64,000 bases of DNA, taken from assembly GCF_002236115.1 (NCBI RefSeq), contig NZ_NIWT01000010.1, forward strand, positions 248,001-312,000, read 5' to 3'. This stretch comes from Pseudomonas jessenii (GTDB taxonomy: Bacteria; Pseudomonadota; Gammaproteobacteria; Pseudomonadales; Pseudomonadaceae). Below the pieces are notes generated by a model. That model did not search any database and was not told the origin of the DNA. It was given only the letters and a program-made list of their open reading frames with translations. Positions 8,562 to 16,844 of the stretch are shown piece after piece (position 1 is the stretch's first letter; each line of letters starts with the position of its first letter). Made by a program: the position numbers and the translations under genes.

Positions 8562-9175
8562 GCCCGGTCTACCTCGCCCTGATGCTCATTGCCCATCATG
8601 TGATCGAGCTTGCTGGCCTTGGTCGCCAGGTAGAGTCGGTTATGCGGGTTGTGGCCGGTGTGCAGCGGCACGCGCTCGGCGACCACGATACCCATGTCGG
8701 TCAAGGCTTTGACCTTGCGCGGGTTGTTGGTCATCAGGCGCAGTGACTTCACGCCCAGGTGCTCCAGCATCGGCAGGCACATGGCGTAGTCACGCTGGTC
8801 GGCGGCAAAGCCCAGGCGCTCGTTGGCTTCAACGGTGTCGGCGCCACCGTCCTGCAGCTCATAGGCGCGGATCTTGTTCAGCAGACCAATGCCCCGGCCT
8901 TCCTGACGCAGGTAGAGCAATACGCCACGACCTTCGCGGGCGATGGCCTGCAAGGCGGCCTCCAGTTGCGAGCCGCAGTCGCAACGCTGGCTGAACAGGG
9001 CATCGCCCGTCAGGCATTCGGAGTGCAACCGGCCGAGTACCGGGGCACCGTCGTCGAATTCACCCAGGCTCAGCACAACGTGCTCGCGGCCGGTGGCTTC
9101 ATCGAGAAAGCCATGCATGGTGAATTGCGCAAAAGGCGTTGGCAGCTTGGAAGCGGCGACAAAAACGACAGGCAC
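8558..9175 (-). CDS. ribA: GTP cyclohydrolase II
   Basis: This 205-residue enzyme converts GTP to the 2,5-diamino-6-ribosylamino pyrimidinone phosphate, the first step of riboflavin synthesis. The zinc ligands are all present as Cys54, Cys65 and Cys67 (HSECLTGDALFSQRCDC), followed by the LYLRQEGRGIGL GTP-binding region and the NNPRK motif. Translation starts with GTG at 9175, with AGGAG 7 nt upstream. It is the functional stand-alone RibA; the RibA-like half of the ribBX gene at 12840 lacks these cysteines. It leads a coupled run with the membrane protein and btuF. No FMN riboswitch is visible upstream. Confidence 0.96.
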   Translation of the reverse strand: MPVVFVAASKLPTPFAQFTMHGFLDEATGREHVVLSLGEFDDGAPVLGRLHSECLTGDALFSQRCDCGSQLEAALQAIAREGRGVLLYLRQEGRGIGLLNKIRAYELQDGGADTVEANERLGFAADQRDYAMCLPMLEHLGVKSLRLMTNNPRKVKALTDMGIVVAERVPLHTGHNPHNRLYLATKASKLDHMMGNEHQGEVDRA

Positions 9176-9338
9176 CGGTGTGCTCCTGATCTAAAAGTCT
9201 GAAGATTCGCAGAGCCGGCATTGTAACAGCAGGTTCCGGAGGACGCTTAGGCTGAATTATCGGCGATAACTATCAAAATGTTTGATATACGCCCTGAAGA
9301 CACTCCCACAAGGTTCAGTATCAGTCCTTGAATCGGGG

Positions 9339-10079
9339 TCAATTATCTTCAAACGGATAAGGCTGTTTCCAGCGTTCAAAAATCGGTTTCAACTCGCCGC
9401 TTTTCACCAGTTGCTCCATGCGCTGGTCGAACAGGGCCATTAACGCGCGCGCCTTCGAGGTTTTGGCAAAGCACAGGTACAGCGGCAACTCGGCGATATG
9501 GGTGCGCCGCAGTTGGGACGGATCCTTGGCGCGCTTGATGACCTCATCGACTTCGGTCAGGGCATCGATGTAAAAGTCGGCACGATTGTGGATCAGCATC
9601 GACTCGATGCCGGTACGCCGCTGCACTTCGTCGAAGTGGCGCACATTGGGCAAGTAATCCTGGTAGTCGTAGCCACGAACCCAGGCCAGTCGATAATTGC
9701 CCAGGGTTTGCGGGGTGGGTACCGGACTGCTGGCCAGGCCCAGGGCATAGATGTGATCGGTGTCGAAGTTCCAATGGGGATAGAGCACACCCTCAGAATC
9801 GTCACGATAGGAGCCGACGCAGGCATCGACCTCGCCACGTTCGGCCAGGCCCAGCGAACGTACGTAGGGCTCGGTGCGGATGTCGACCTTGACGCCCGCC
9901 GGCTCGAACACTTGCCGTAGCACGTCCCAACCCAGTCCATGACCGTCAGCGGCGGTGTAGCCTTCCCACTCTTCGCTGGCCAGATGAATCACCGACGGCG
10001 GCGTAGCACCCCCTCCTCCCGCCTGGACAAAAGAGCAAAACATCGCGAACGCCATCACCATCAATCCGCGTACAGTCAT
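9339..10079 (-). CDS. Periplasmic solute-binding protein, family 3 type
   Basis: This 246-residue protein begins with a signal peptide (MTVRGLMVMAFAMFCSFVQA) when started at the ATG at 10079; an in-frame ATG at 10107 would give a longer, more basic n-region and cannot be excluded. The mature part has the bacterial extracellular solute-binding family 3 layout: SEEWEGYTAADGHGLGWDVL, then VDIRTEPYVRSLGLAERGEVDACVG, and a C-terminal lobe ending WKQPYPF. Such lone proteins often bind amino acids or act as sensor inputs; no permease gene is adjacent. It lies 54 nt downstream of pgpA and may be the last gene of that operon. The substrate is unknown. Confidence 0.72.
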   Translation of the reverse strand: MTVRGLMVMAFAMFCSFVQAGGGGATPPSVIHLASEEWEGYTAADGHGLGWDVLRQVFEPAGVKVDIRTEPYVRSLGLAERGEVDACVGSYRDDSEGVLYPHWNFDTDHIYALGLASSPVPTPQTLGNYRLAWVRGYDYQDYLPNVRHFDEVQRRTGIESMLIHNRADFYIDALTEVDEVIKRAKDPSQLRRTHIAELPLYLCFAKTSKARALMALFDQRMEQLVKSGELKPIFERWKQPYPFEDN

Positions 10080-10132
10080 CCCCCGCTTCCCCCGATAAAC
10101 AGCTCTCATGATCAACGCCTGGAAATCCCCGG

Positions 10133-10636
10133 TCAGGCGAAAAACCACACCAGTCCCTGCATCGCCAACCAGGCGAACACCCCGGCCAGGACATCATCGA
10201 GCATGATGCCGACGCCGCCATGTACGTGCCGGTCAATCCAGCGAATCGGCCATGGCTTGAGAATGTCGAAGAAGCGGAACATCAGGAAACCCGCCAGCAA
10301 CCACTGCCAGCCTTCCGGCACCAGCCACAGGGTGATCCACATCCCGACCATTTCGTCCCAGACGATGCCTTCATGATCGTGTACCCGCAAATCGTCGGCC
10401 ACTTTGCCGCACAGCCAGAAGCCGAACAGCATGGTGATGCCCAGCATCAGCCAGTAACCCCAGTCGGGCAGCATCTGCCACAACGGAATAAAGGGCAGCG
10501 CAACCAACGACCCCCAAGTGCCGGGCGCCTTTGGCAAGGTGCCCGAGCCGAAGCCGAACGCCAGGAAATGCCATGGATTACGCCAGACCGACGGCGGTAC
10601 GAATTCCGCCGGGACCTGTTTGGGATGATCTGTCAC
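10133..10636 (-). CDS. pgpA: Phosphatidylglycerophosphatase A
   Basis: This 167-residue integral membrane enzyme dephosphorylates phosphatidylglycerophosphate to phosphatidylglycerol. It shows GFGSGTLPKAPGTWGSL near the N-terminus, the metal-binding VHDHEGIVWDEMVGMW segment, and a C-terminal GGVGIMLDDVLAGVFAWL helix, all typical of PgpA. The start is GTG at 10636, overlapping the thiL stop by 4 nt (GTGA), as in many proteobacteria. It is the penultimate or last gene of the riboflavin-thiamine operon. Confidence 0.95.
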   Translation of the reverse strand: MTDHPKQVPAEFVPPSVWRNPWHFLAFGFGSGTLPKAPGTWGSLVALPFIPLWQMLPDWGYWLMLGITMLFGFWLCGKVADDLRVHDHEGIVWDEMVGMWITLWLVPEGWQWLLAGFLMFRFFDILKPWPIRWIDRHVHGGVGIMLDDVLAGVFAWLAMQGLVWFFA

Positions 10637-11598
10637 GGTGACTCCCGAAAATGTTGATAACCCCGGGTTTGCGGGGTGATGTCTTTGCCATCGGCGTCCA
10701 GCAGCTTCACGCCCTGCCCCGTCACCACTTGACCAATCACATGGATTGGCCAGCCATCGGCCAGCAATAGCGGCAACTCGACGGACGGCAAGGTGAAGGC
10801 CAGGACGTAGTCGTCGCCGCCGCTCAGGGCCGCAACCTGTGCGTCCGATTGGCCGAGAAAGTCGACCAGGCTCTGCGACAGTGGCAAACGATCCCGCTCG
10901 ACTTCGATACCAACCTTCGACGCCAGCGCGATATGCCCGCAGTCAGCGAGCAGGCCGTCGGAGATATCCATCGCCGAAGTCGCCTTGCCCCGTAGCGCCT
11001 GCCCCAAACCGAGCTGCGGTTGCGGCGACCAGTAATGCGCCAGCAACGGCTCGGCAATGCGTGCTTCGGCCGTGCGCTGGCCGAGCACCAAGGGCAAGGC
11101 ACCGGCGGCATTGCCCAGGTTGCCGCCGACACACAGCAGGTCGCCCGGTTGCGCACCGCTGCGGGTCAGCGCCTGACCGGCCGGCACGTGCCCGAACACG
11201 GTCATGGTCAGGCTCAGCGGCCCACGGGTCGTGTCACCGCCCACCAGCGCCACGCCGCAGCTTTGCGCCATCTGGTTCAAACCACGGGCATAGGCTTGCA
11301 GCCAATCGGCGGTCACCGTCGGCAAGGTCAGGGCAAGGGTAAAGGCAATCGGGGTGGCGCCCATGGCGGCCAGGTCGCTGACGGCCACGGCCAGCGAGCG
11401 CTGACCGAGCAGAAACGGATCGCAGGGATCGGCGAAATGCACGCCGGCCACCAACGTATCGGTAGAAATCGCCATCTGCTCCCCGGAGGGAACAGCCAGC
11501 AAGGCGCAGTCATCGCCAATCCCGAGGGCAACGCCTTCGCCGCCCTGCGCACAAGGCGCGGCGGCGAAGAAATTGCGGATCAGCTCAAACTCGCCCAT
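10633..11598 (-). CDS. thiL: Thiamine-monophosphate kinase
   Basis: This 321-residue enzyme phosphorylates thiamine monophosphate to thiamine diphosphate, the cofactor needed by Dxs upstream in this window. Visible motifs are GIGDDCALL (about residues 26-34), STDTLVAGVHF, GGDTTRGPLS, AMDISDGL and SGGDDYVLAF, the AIR-synthase-like ATP/substrate sites. I chose the ATG at 11598, with AGGA upstream, over a longer start at 11628 whose ten extra residues lie in repeat sequence. The 155-bp palindromic repeat lies between it and nusB and overlaps the start region. Confidence 0.95.
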   Translation of the reverse strand: MGEFELIRNFFAAAPCAQGGEGVALGIGDDCALLAVPSGEQMAISTDTLVAGVHFADPCDPFLLGQRSLAVAVSDLAAMGATPIAFTLALTLPTVTADWLQAYARGLNQMAQSCGVALVGGDTTRGPLSLTMTVFGHVPAGQALTRSGAQPGDLLCVGGNLGNAAGALPLVLGQRTAEARIAEPLLAHYWSPQPQLGLGQALRGKATSAMDISDGLLADCGHIALASKVGIEVERDRLPLSQSLVDFLGQSDAQVAALSGGDDYVLAFTLPSVELPLLLADGWPIHVIGQVVTGQGVKLLDADGKDITPQTRGYQHFRESP

Positions 11599-11602
11599 CA
11601 GG

Positions 11603-11758
11603 TATCCTGTCTCACCAATACTGTTCATTTTTTAGCGGCGTCTGGTGTCGCCATACTGCGTTGCCGCTCCTCGCCATAGCACGCTATGACTCGTCGCGGC
11701 GCCTTGTCTGGCAACACCAGCCACTCGCTAAAAAACGAACGTATCGGCGAGACAGGAC
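11603..11758. repeat. Long near-complete palindrome between nusB and thiL
   Basis: The sequence from CCTGTCTC (11606) to GAGACAGG (11756) reads almost the same on both strands. The outer arms pair over about 47 nt (both carry TTTTTTAGCG and CTGGTGT), and the centre is CATAGC-AC-GCTATG. It would form a very long hairpin in the nusB-thiL transcript. It resembles the long palindromic intergenic repeats described in P. fluorescens genomes, but I cannot assign it to a named family. No second copy is in the window. Confidence 0.85.
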
Positions 11759-11774
11759 ACTGTCCAAACGCCAA

Positions 11775-12275
11775 TCAGCGCTTGAACGCCTTCACTTCAG
11801 CTTCACGCAGACGCGGGGCCAGCTTGTCGAGCACACCGTTGACGAACTTGTGGCCGTCGGTGGAACCGAAGACCTTGGCCAGTTCGATACCCTCGTTGAT
11901 CACAACGCGGTACGGCACGTCGACGCGCTTGAGCAGTTCCCAGGTCGACAGGCGCAGAACAGCCAGTTCAACCGGGTCCAGCTCTTCGATGGTCAAGTCC
12001 AGGCATGGCGTGAGCGCGGTGTCGATTTCGGTCTTGAACTGCGGAACCCCGTGCAGGATTTCGCGGAAGTACGCGCCGTCGACATCGCTGAAATCGTTAT
12101 CGACCCGGAACTGCGCTTCGATCTCGTTCAGCGACTGCTTGGCCATGTGCCATTGGTACAGCGCCTGGGTCGCGAGCTGACGGGCTTCGCGGCGCTTGGC
12201 GCTTTTCGATGGCTTGCCGGCATCCGCAGGCTTTGGATCGCGCGGGTTGAAACGATCGCTTTCGTCGCTAATCAC
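11775..12275 (-). CDS. nusB: Transcription antitermination protein NusB
   Basis: This 166-residue all-helical protein binds boxA RNA with NusE (S10) in rRNA antitermination complexes. The NusB core is seen as RREARQLATQALYQWHMA, then ELDPVELAVLRLSTWEL and the terminal VPYRVVINEGIELAKVFG and HKFVNGVLDKLA segments. A hydrophilic 25-residue tail precedes the core. The GTG start at 12275 overlaps the ribH stop (GTGA), the classical ribH-nusB coupling. The downstream gap to thiL contains the long palindrome. Confidence 0.97.
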   Translation of the reverse strand: MISDESDRFNPRDPKPADAGKPSKSAKRREARQLATQALYQWHMAKQSLNEIEAQFRVDNDFSDVDGAYFREILHGVPQFKTEIDTALTPCLDLTIEELDPVELAVLRLSTWELLKRVDVPYRVVINEGIELAKVFGSTDGHKFVNGVLDKLAPRLREAEVKAFKR

Positions 12276-12748
12276 TTGGCCTCCAACTGCGCCAGCAGGC
12301 TGACCATTTCCAGAGCGGACAGGGCAGCTTCAGCACCTTTGTTGCCGGCCTTGGTGCCGGAACGTTCGATGGCTTGCTCGATGGAATCAACGGTCAGGAC
12401 GCCGAAAGCGACCGGAACGCCGAACTCCATGGACACCTGGGCCAGACCCTTGGTGCACTCGCCAGCCACGTATTCGAAGTGCGGAGTGCCGCCACGAATG
12501 ACCGCGCCCAGGGCGATGATTGCCGCGAATTCGCCTTTCTGGGCGACTTTCTGCGCAACCAGCGGAATTTCGAAGGCGCCAGGTGCGCGGATGATGGTGA
12601 TGTCGCTTTCGCTCACGCCGTGGCGAACCAGGGCATCAACTGCACCGCTGACCAGGCTTTCAACGACGAAGCTGTTGAAACGGCCCACTACCAGAGCGTA
12701 GCGGCCTTTAGGGGCGATGAAGGTACCTTCGATGGTCTTCAGGGTCAT
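12272..12748 (-). CDS. ribH: 6,7-dimethyl-8-ribityllumazine synthase
   Basis: This 158-residue enzyme condenses the diaminouracil and dihydroxybutanone phosphate to lumazine, the penultimate step of riboflavin synthesis, as a pentamer or 60-mer. Recognisable segments are the substrate-binding VVGRFNSFVVESLV near residue 20, RAPGAFEIPLVAQ, the GAVIRGGTPHFEYVAGE loop with the catalytic His, and VPVAFGVLTVDSIEQA. Length is standard. It follows ribBX by 91 bp and overlaps nusB by 4 nt. Confidence 0.97.
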   Translation of the reverse strand: MTLKTIEGTFIAPKGRYALVVGRFNSFVVESLVSGAVDALVRHGVSESDITIIRAPGAFEIPLVAQKVAQKGEFAAIIALGAVIRGGTPHFEYVAGECTKGLAQVSMEFGVPVAFGVLTVDSIEQAIERSGTKAGNKGAEAALSALEMVSLLAQLEAK

Positions 12749-12839
12749 TCGTTAGATCTCTTAAAGAGCCGGGACGCGTCTTCTACGCGCCCCTCAGTGA
12801 TTTATTTGCCGCGAATTCAAGGCCGGGAACAACCGGTCA

Positions 12840-13931
12840 TTATTCGGAGGGCACGTATTCTACAACTTCCAGATCGAAACCGGATATCGCATTAAATTTC
12901 ATCGGTGCCGACATCAGGCGCATTTTGCGTACGCCAAGGTCGCGCAGGATCTGCGAACCGGCACCGACAGTGCTGTAGGTGGTCGGTTTTTTCACTGCGG
13001 CGTGATCGGCGGTTTCGCGAATATGCGCCAGCAACACGTCGCCATCGAGCGGGTGACCGAGCAACAGCACCACGCCGCTACCGGCCTCGGCAACCGCGGA
13101 CATGGCGGCGCGCAGGCTCCAGCGGCCCGGTTGCTTGACCATCAACAGGTCACGCAGCGGGTCCATGTTGTGCACGCGAACCAGGGTCGGCTCTTCGGCA
13201 CACACGTTGCCCAGGGTCAGTGCCATGTGCACGTCGCCTTCCACGGAATCACGATAGGTCACCAGGTTGAATTGGCCCAGTTCGCTGTCCAGTGGCTGCT
13301 CGGCAATCCGCTGAACGGTACGTTCGTGGATCATCCGGTAGTGAATCAGGTCGGCGATGGTGCCGATCTTGATGTCGTGTTCGGCGGCAAAGGCTTCCAG
13401 CTCGGCGCGACGGGACATGGTGCCGTCGTCGTTCATCACTTCGCAGATCACCCCGCTAGGCTCGTAACCGGCCATGCGCGCCAGGTCGCACGCCGCTTCG
13501 GTGTGGCCGGCACGGGCCAGGGTGCCGCCGGCCTGAGCCATCAGCGGGAAGATGTGGCCCGGGCTGACGATGTCTTCAGCCTTGGCATCACGGGCGGCGG
13601 CGGCCTGCACGGTGCGCGCACGGTCTGCGGCGGAGATGCCGGTGGTCACGCCGGTGGCCGCTTCGATCGATACGGTGAACTTGGTGCCGAAACCGGACCC
13701 GTTGCGCGGCGCCATCAACGGCAGCTTGAGCAGTTCGCAGCGCTCGCGGCTCATCGGCATGCAGATCAGGCCACGGGCGTGCTTGGCCATGAAGTTGATG
13801 TGCTCGGGCTTGCAGCACTCGGCGGCCATGATCAGGTCGCCTTCGTTCTCGCGGTCTTCGTCATCCATGAGGATGACCATCTTGCCTTGGCGGATGTCTT
13901 CAACCAGTTCTTCGATGCTATTGAGCGCCAC
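12840..13931 (-). CDS. ribB: 3,4-dihydroxy-2-butanone-4-phosphate synthase fused to a degenerate RibA-like domain (RibBX)
   Basis: This 363-residue protein has an N-terminal RibB domain (residues 1 to about 200) with the acidic MDDEDRENEGDL motif and the GHTEAACDLARMAG segment, so it should make dihydroxybutanone phosphate from ribulose 5-phosphate. The remaining 160 residues align in position with GTP cyclohydrolase II, but the C-x10-C-x-C zinc triad is absent and no cysteine replaces it, so this half cannot be a normal GCH II. That matches the RibBX architecture known from proteobacteria. The stand-alone ribA at 8558 supplies the missing activity. Translation starts at GTG (13931), 16 nt after ribE. 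Confidence 0.93.
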   Translation of the reverse strand: MALNSIEELVEDIRQGKMVILMDDEDRENEGDLIMAAECCKPEHINFMAKHARGLICMPMSRERCELLKLPLMAPRNGSGFGTKFTVSIEAATGVTTGISAADRARTVQAAAARDAKAEDIVSPGHIFPLMAQAGGTLARAGHTEAACDLARMAGYEPSGVICEVMNDDGTMSRRAELEAFAAEHDIKIGTIADLIHYRMIHERTVQRIAEQPLDSELGQFNLVTYRDSVEGDVHMALTLGNVCAEEPTLVRVHNMDPLRDLLMVKQPGRWSLRAAMSAVAEAGSGVVLLLGHPLDGDVLLAHIRETADHAAVKKPTTYSTVGAGSQILRDLGVRKMRLMSAPMKFNAISGFDLEVVEYVPSE

Positions 13932-13947
13932 AAGGCACCCCCTTGGG

Positions 13948-14610
13948 TCAGGATTTGAGGTAGCCGTTGGCGGCCAGAAAGCTTTCAGTGATGTTACTGG
14001 AAGTTGGCTCCGCAGCCTTGTCGCCCAGTAGCAGACGCTCCAGGTAACGGGCCAGCAAGTCCACTTCCAGGTTCACCCGGCGGCCTGGCTGGTACGACGC
14101 CATGATGGTTTCGCTCAGGGTGTGGGGAATGATGGTCAGCAGGAACTCGGCGCCATCGACTGCGTTCACGGTGAGGCTGGTGCCGTCGACGGTGATCGAG
14201 CCTTTATGGGCGATGTACTTGGCCAGGTCCTTTGGCGCGCGGATGCGGAATTCCACGGCGCGCGCATTTTCGGTACGGGCAACCACTTCGCCCACGCCGT
14301 CGACGTGACCGCTGACCAGATGCCCGCCGAGGCGAGTGGTCGGGGTCAGGGCTTTTTCCAGATTGACCGGGCTGCCGCTTTTCAGGTCGTTCATGGCGGT
14401 GCAGTCGAGGGTTTCACGACTGACGTCCGCCGCAAAGCCATTGCCCGGCAATTCAACGGCAGTCAGGCACACGCCGTTGACCGCGATGCTGTCGCCCAGT
14501 TTGACATCGCTCAGGTCGAGCTTGCCGGTTTCGACGTGAACCCGCACATCACCGCCCTTTGGGGTCAATGCACGAATACTGCCGATGGATTCGATGATGC
14601 CGGTAAACAT
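13948..14610 (-). CDS. ribE: Riboflavin synthase alpha chain
   Basis: This 220-residue enzyme dismutates two lumazine molecules to riboflavin. It contains the duplicated lumazine-binding barrels: MFTGIIESIG at the start, with GDSIAVNGVCLTAVEL in barrel one, and GHLVSGHVDGVG followed by KGSITVDGTSLTVNAV in barrel two. The ATG at 14610 has GAGGAGAA just upstream. Neighbouring genes supply every other riboflavin enzyme except the phosphatase. It is called ribC in some Pseudomonas annotations. Confidence 0.96.
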   Translation of the reverse strand: MFTGIIESIGSIRALTPKGGDVRVHVETGKLDLSDVKLGDSIAVNGVCLTAVELPGNGFAADVSRETLDCTAMNDLKSGSPVNLEKALTPTTRLGGHLVSGHVDGVGEVVARTENARAVEFRIRAPKDLAKYIAHKGSITVDGTSLTVNAVDGAEFLLTIIPHTLSETIMASYQPGRRVNLEVDLLARYLERLLLGDKAAEPTSSNITESFLAANGYLKS

Positions 14611-14657
14611 GAGGTTCTCCTCGAGAACAAAGCCAAAGCTTGCGCGATGGCCGGAAA

Positions 14658-15791
14658 TTATACGCTTGCTGCTGGCAAAGGAATGGCGATGACTCGCCAG
14701 TCATCGCCAACGGCACGAATTTCGATGATTTTGAGCTCGGGCGCATCCTTCATTTGCACGAGCGGCCAGTCCAGCAGCGGCCGCGCCGAGGAACCCAGGA
14801 ACTTGCCGGCAATGAAAATCTGGAACTCGTCCACCAGACCGAGTTGGGCAAAGGCACCTGCCATGCGCGGGCCGGCTTCGACCAGCACTTCATTGACGCC
14901 ACGGGTTGCGAGTTCAACCAATAGCTGACGCAGATCGACCTGACCGTCGTAGCCCGGCACGATCAGGCACTCCGGACCGTTGGCATATTGCTCTTCAACC
15001 GCCACGCAGGTGGCGACCAGCGCCGGGCCTGCCTTGAAGAACGGTGCATCCAGCGGCACCCGCAGGCGGCCGTCGACCAACACCCGCAGCGGCGGACGGC
15101 TCATGGCCAAGGCTGTTTGCTCTGCATCCAGCCCCAACTCATCGGCGCGCACGGTCAACCGTGCGTTGTCCGCCAGCACCGTATCGGCGCCGGTCAGTAC
15201 CACACTGGCTTGCGCGCGCAGACGCTGCACTGCCGAGCGCGCCGCCGGGCCGGTGATCCACTGGCTTTCGCCGCTTTCCATGGCGGTTCGCCCGTCGAGG
15301 CTCATGGCCAACTTGACCCGCACGAACGGCAAGCCGTGTTCCATGCGTTTCAGAAAGCCTTGATTAAGCTTGCGCGCCTCGCCTTCCAGCACGCCGCTTT
15401 CGGTGGCGATACCGGCCTGTGTCAGGCGTTGCAGACCGCGACCGGCGACTTCCGGGTTCGGGTCCTGCATCGCCGCGACCACGCGGGCCACACCGGCATT
15501 GACCAGTGCATCGGCACAGGGCGGCGTACGGCCGTGATGACTGCAAGGTTCAAGCGTCACGTAAGCGGTGGCGCCACGAGCCTGCTCACCAGCCGCGCGC
15601 AGGGCGTGGACTTCAGCGTGGGGCTCGCCGGCGCGCTCGTGCCAGCCTTCGCCGACAATCTGCCCGCCCTGCACGATCACGCAACCGACCCGCGGATTGG
15701 GGTGCGTCGTGTAATGCCCCTTGCGCGCCAGTTCCAGGGCACGGGCCATGAAATGGGCGTCGAGGATGGCTTGTTCGGCGCAAGTGGTCAT
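14658..15791 (-). CDS. ribD: Bifunctional diaminohydroxyphosphoribosylaminopyrimidine deaminase/reductase
   Basis: This 377-residue, two-domain enzyme performs the second and third steps of riboflavin synthesis. The N-terminal zinc deaminase domain shows HAEVHAL and PCSHHGRTPPC near residues 52-90. The C-terminal NADPH reductase domain begins after about residue 150 and contains VKLAMSLDGRTAM, SGESQWITGPAAR and VLVDGRLRVP. Its ATG overlaps the nrdR stop by 4 nt. The nrdR-ribD-ribE order is conserved in gamma-proteobacteria. Confidence 0.96.
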   Translation of the reverse strand: MTTCAEQAILDAHFMARALELARKGHYTTHPNPRVGCVIVQGGQIVGEGWHERAGEPHAEVHALRAAGEQARGATAYVTLEPCSHHGRTPPCADALVNAGVARVVAAMQDPNPEVAGRGLQRLTQAGIATESGVLEGEARKLNQGFLKRMEHGLPFVRVKLAMSLDGRTAMESGESQWITGPAARSAVQRLRAQASVVLTGADTVLADNARLTVRADELGLDAEQTALAMSRPPLRVLVDGRLRVPLDAPFFKAGPALVATCVAVEEQYANGPECLIVPGYDGQVDLRQLLVELATRGVNEVLVEAGPRMAGAFAQLGLVDEFQIFIAGKFLGSSARPLLDWPLVQMKDAPELKIIEIRAVGDDWRVIAIPLPAASV

Positions 15792-16252
15792 TCTTTCACC
15801 GGTTCACGGGCCAGGCGATCGATCTCTTCGCGGAACTCGTTGAGGTCCTGGAAGCGGCGATACACCGAAGCGAAGCGGATGTAGGCGACTTCGTCGAGCT
15901 TCTGCAGCTCGGCCATCACCAGTTCGCCGACCACGAGGGATTTGACCTCGCGTTCGCCGGTGGCGCGCAGTTTGTGTTTGATGTGCACCAGCGACGACTC
16001 GAGGCGCTCGACACTCACCGGGCGCTTTTCCAGCGCGCGCTGCATACCGGCGCGGAGTTTTTCTTCATCGAACGGCTGGCGACTGCCGTCGGTTTTGATC
16101 AGGCGCGGCAACACCAGTTCAGCCGTCTCGAACGTCGTGAAACGCTCGCCGCAGGCCAGGCATTCACGCCGGCGGCGCACCTGTTCGCCCTCGGCGACCA
16201 GACGCGAGTCGATGACCTTGGTGTCGTTGGCACCGCAGAAGGGACAGTGCAT
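15788..16252 (-). CDS. nrdR: Transcriptional repressor NrdR
   Basis: This 154-residue repressor senses ATP/dATP and controls ribonucleotide reductase genes. A zinc ribbon uses Cys3, Cys6, Cys31 and Cys34 (MHCPFC and ECLAC), and an ATP-cone domain follows at about residues 49-139 (VLPRLIKTDGSRQPFDEEKL onward). The ATG at 16252 gives the usual family length; a longer in-frame start at 16450 runs through intergenic sequence. It heads the riboflavin operon here. No nrd gene or evident NrdR box pair is in the window. Confidence 0.96.
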   Translation of the reverse strand: MHCPFCGANDTKVIDSRLVAEGEQVRRRRECLACGERFTTFETAELVLPRLIKTDGSRQPFDEEKLRAGMQRALEKRPVSVERLESSLVHIKHKLRATGEREVKSLVVGELVMAELQKLDEVAYIRFASVYRRFQDLNEFREEIDRLAREPVKE

Positions 16253-16379
16253 GGTGGCAGGCAACAAAAAAAGGGAGGGCCATGGTAGCGCATCCCCGTG
16301 GCAAGACAAGCCATAGGGTTTGCGGTATACAGACGGGATGATCACTTGATCCATGGAATTCAGCGTTATGGAGCCACCA

Positions 16380-16844
16380 ATGTCGTTACGTCCGCTCATA
16401 TTGCTCAGTGTTTTCAGCCTGCTGGTGGCCTGCAGCAGCGATGCACCCAAGCCCCAGCCGCCAACGCCTGGCCCGGTGCCGCAGCAAGCGCAGAAGAAAG
16501 CCCGGGAGGCCGCCGCACTCGGCCCTCTGCCCGCCCATCAGCGTGAACTGAGCGGCACCTTGCAAGGCGTTCCAGCTGGCGCTGAAGTCGAACTGGCATT
16601 GCTGGTGATCGACGACAAGGACCGCCCGCAACAATTGCTCGCCAGTTCCAGCCTGATCGGCAACAACCAGGTTCTGCCGTTTCACCTGCGCTTCAATCCG
16701 GAATCCTTCCCGGCCGGGGCCCGCGTTGAACTGCGAGGTCGCGCCAGTCAGTCCGGGCAGTTGATCCTGCACCTGCCGTCGCAACTGATTACCCAGCCGA
16801 CCACCCAGGCCCTGGGCCAACTGCAATTCGTCAAAGCCCCATGA
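16380..16844 (+). CDS. YbaY-like lipoprotein
   Basis: This 154-residue protein has a type II signal peptide with a lipobox ending at Cys18 (LLVAC), so it should be lipidated; Ser follows the Cys, which suggests sorting to the outer membrane. A Pro/Gln-rich linker of about 35 residues leads to a beta-sandwich YbaY-type domain (RELSGTLQGVPAGAEVELALLVID onward). The ATG at 16380 has GGAG 7 nt upstream; the in-frame ATG at 16353 would break the signal peptide. It is divergent from nrdR, and its stop overlaps the start of the methyltransferase gene. Function of the family is unknown. Confidence 0.8.
   Translation: MSLRPLILLSVFSLLVACSSDAPKPQPPTPGPVPQQAQKKAREAAALGPLPAHQRELSGTLQGVPAGAEVELALLVIDDKDRPQQLLASSSLIGNNQVLPFHLRFNPESFPAGARVELRGRASQSGQLILHLPSQLITQPTTQALGQLQFVKAP

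Noticed and set aside
9176..9338. FMN riboswitch before ribA
   Set aside because: No GGGGCAGGGTGAAATTCC-like core or multi-helix layout could be seen in the 163-bp gap or before ribB.
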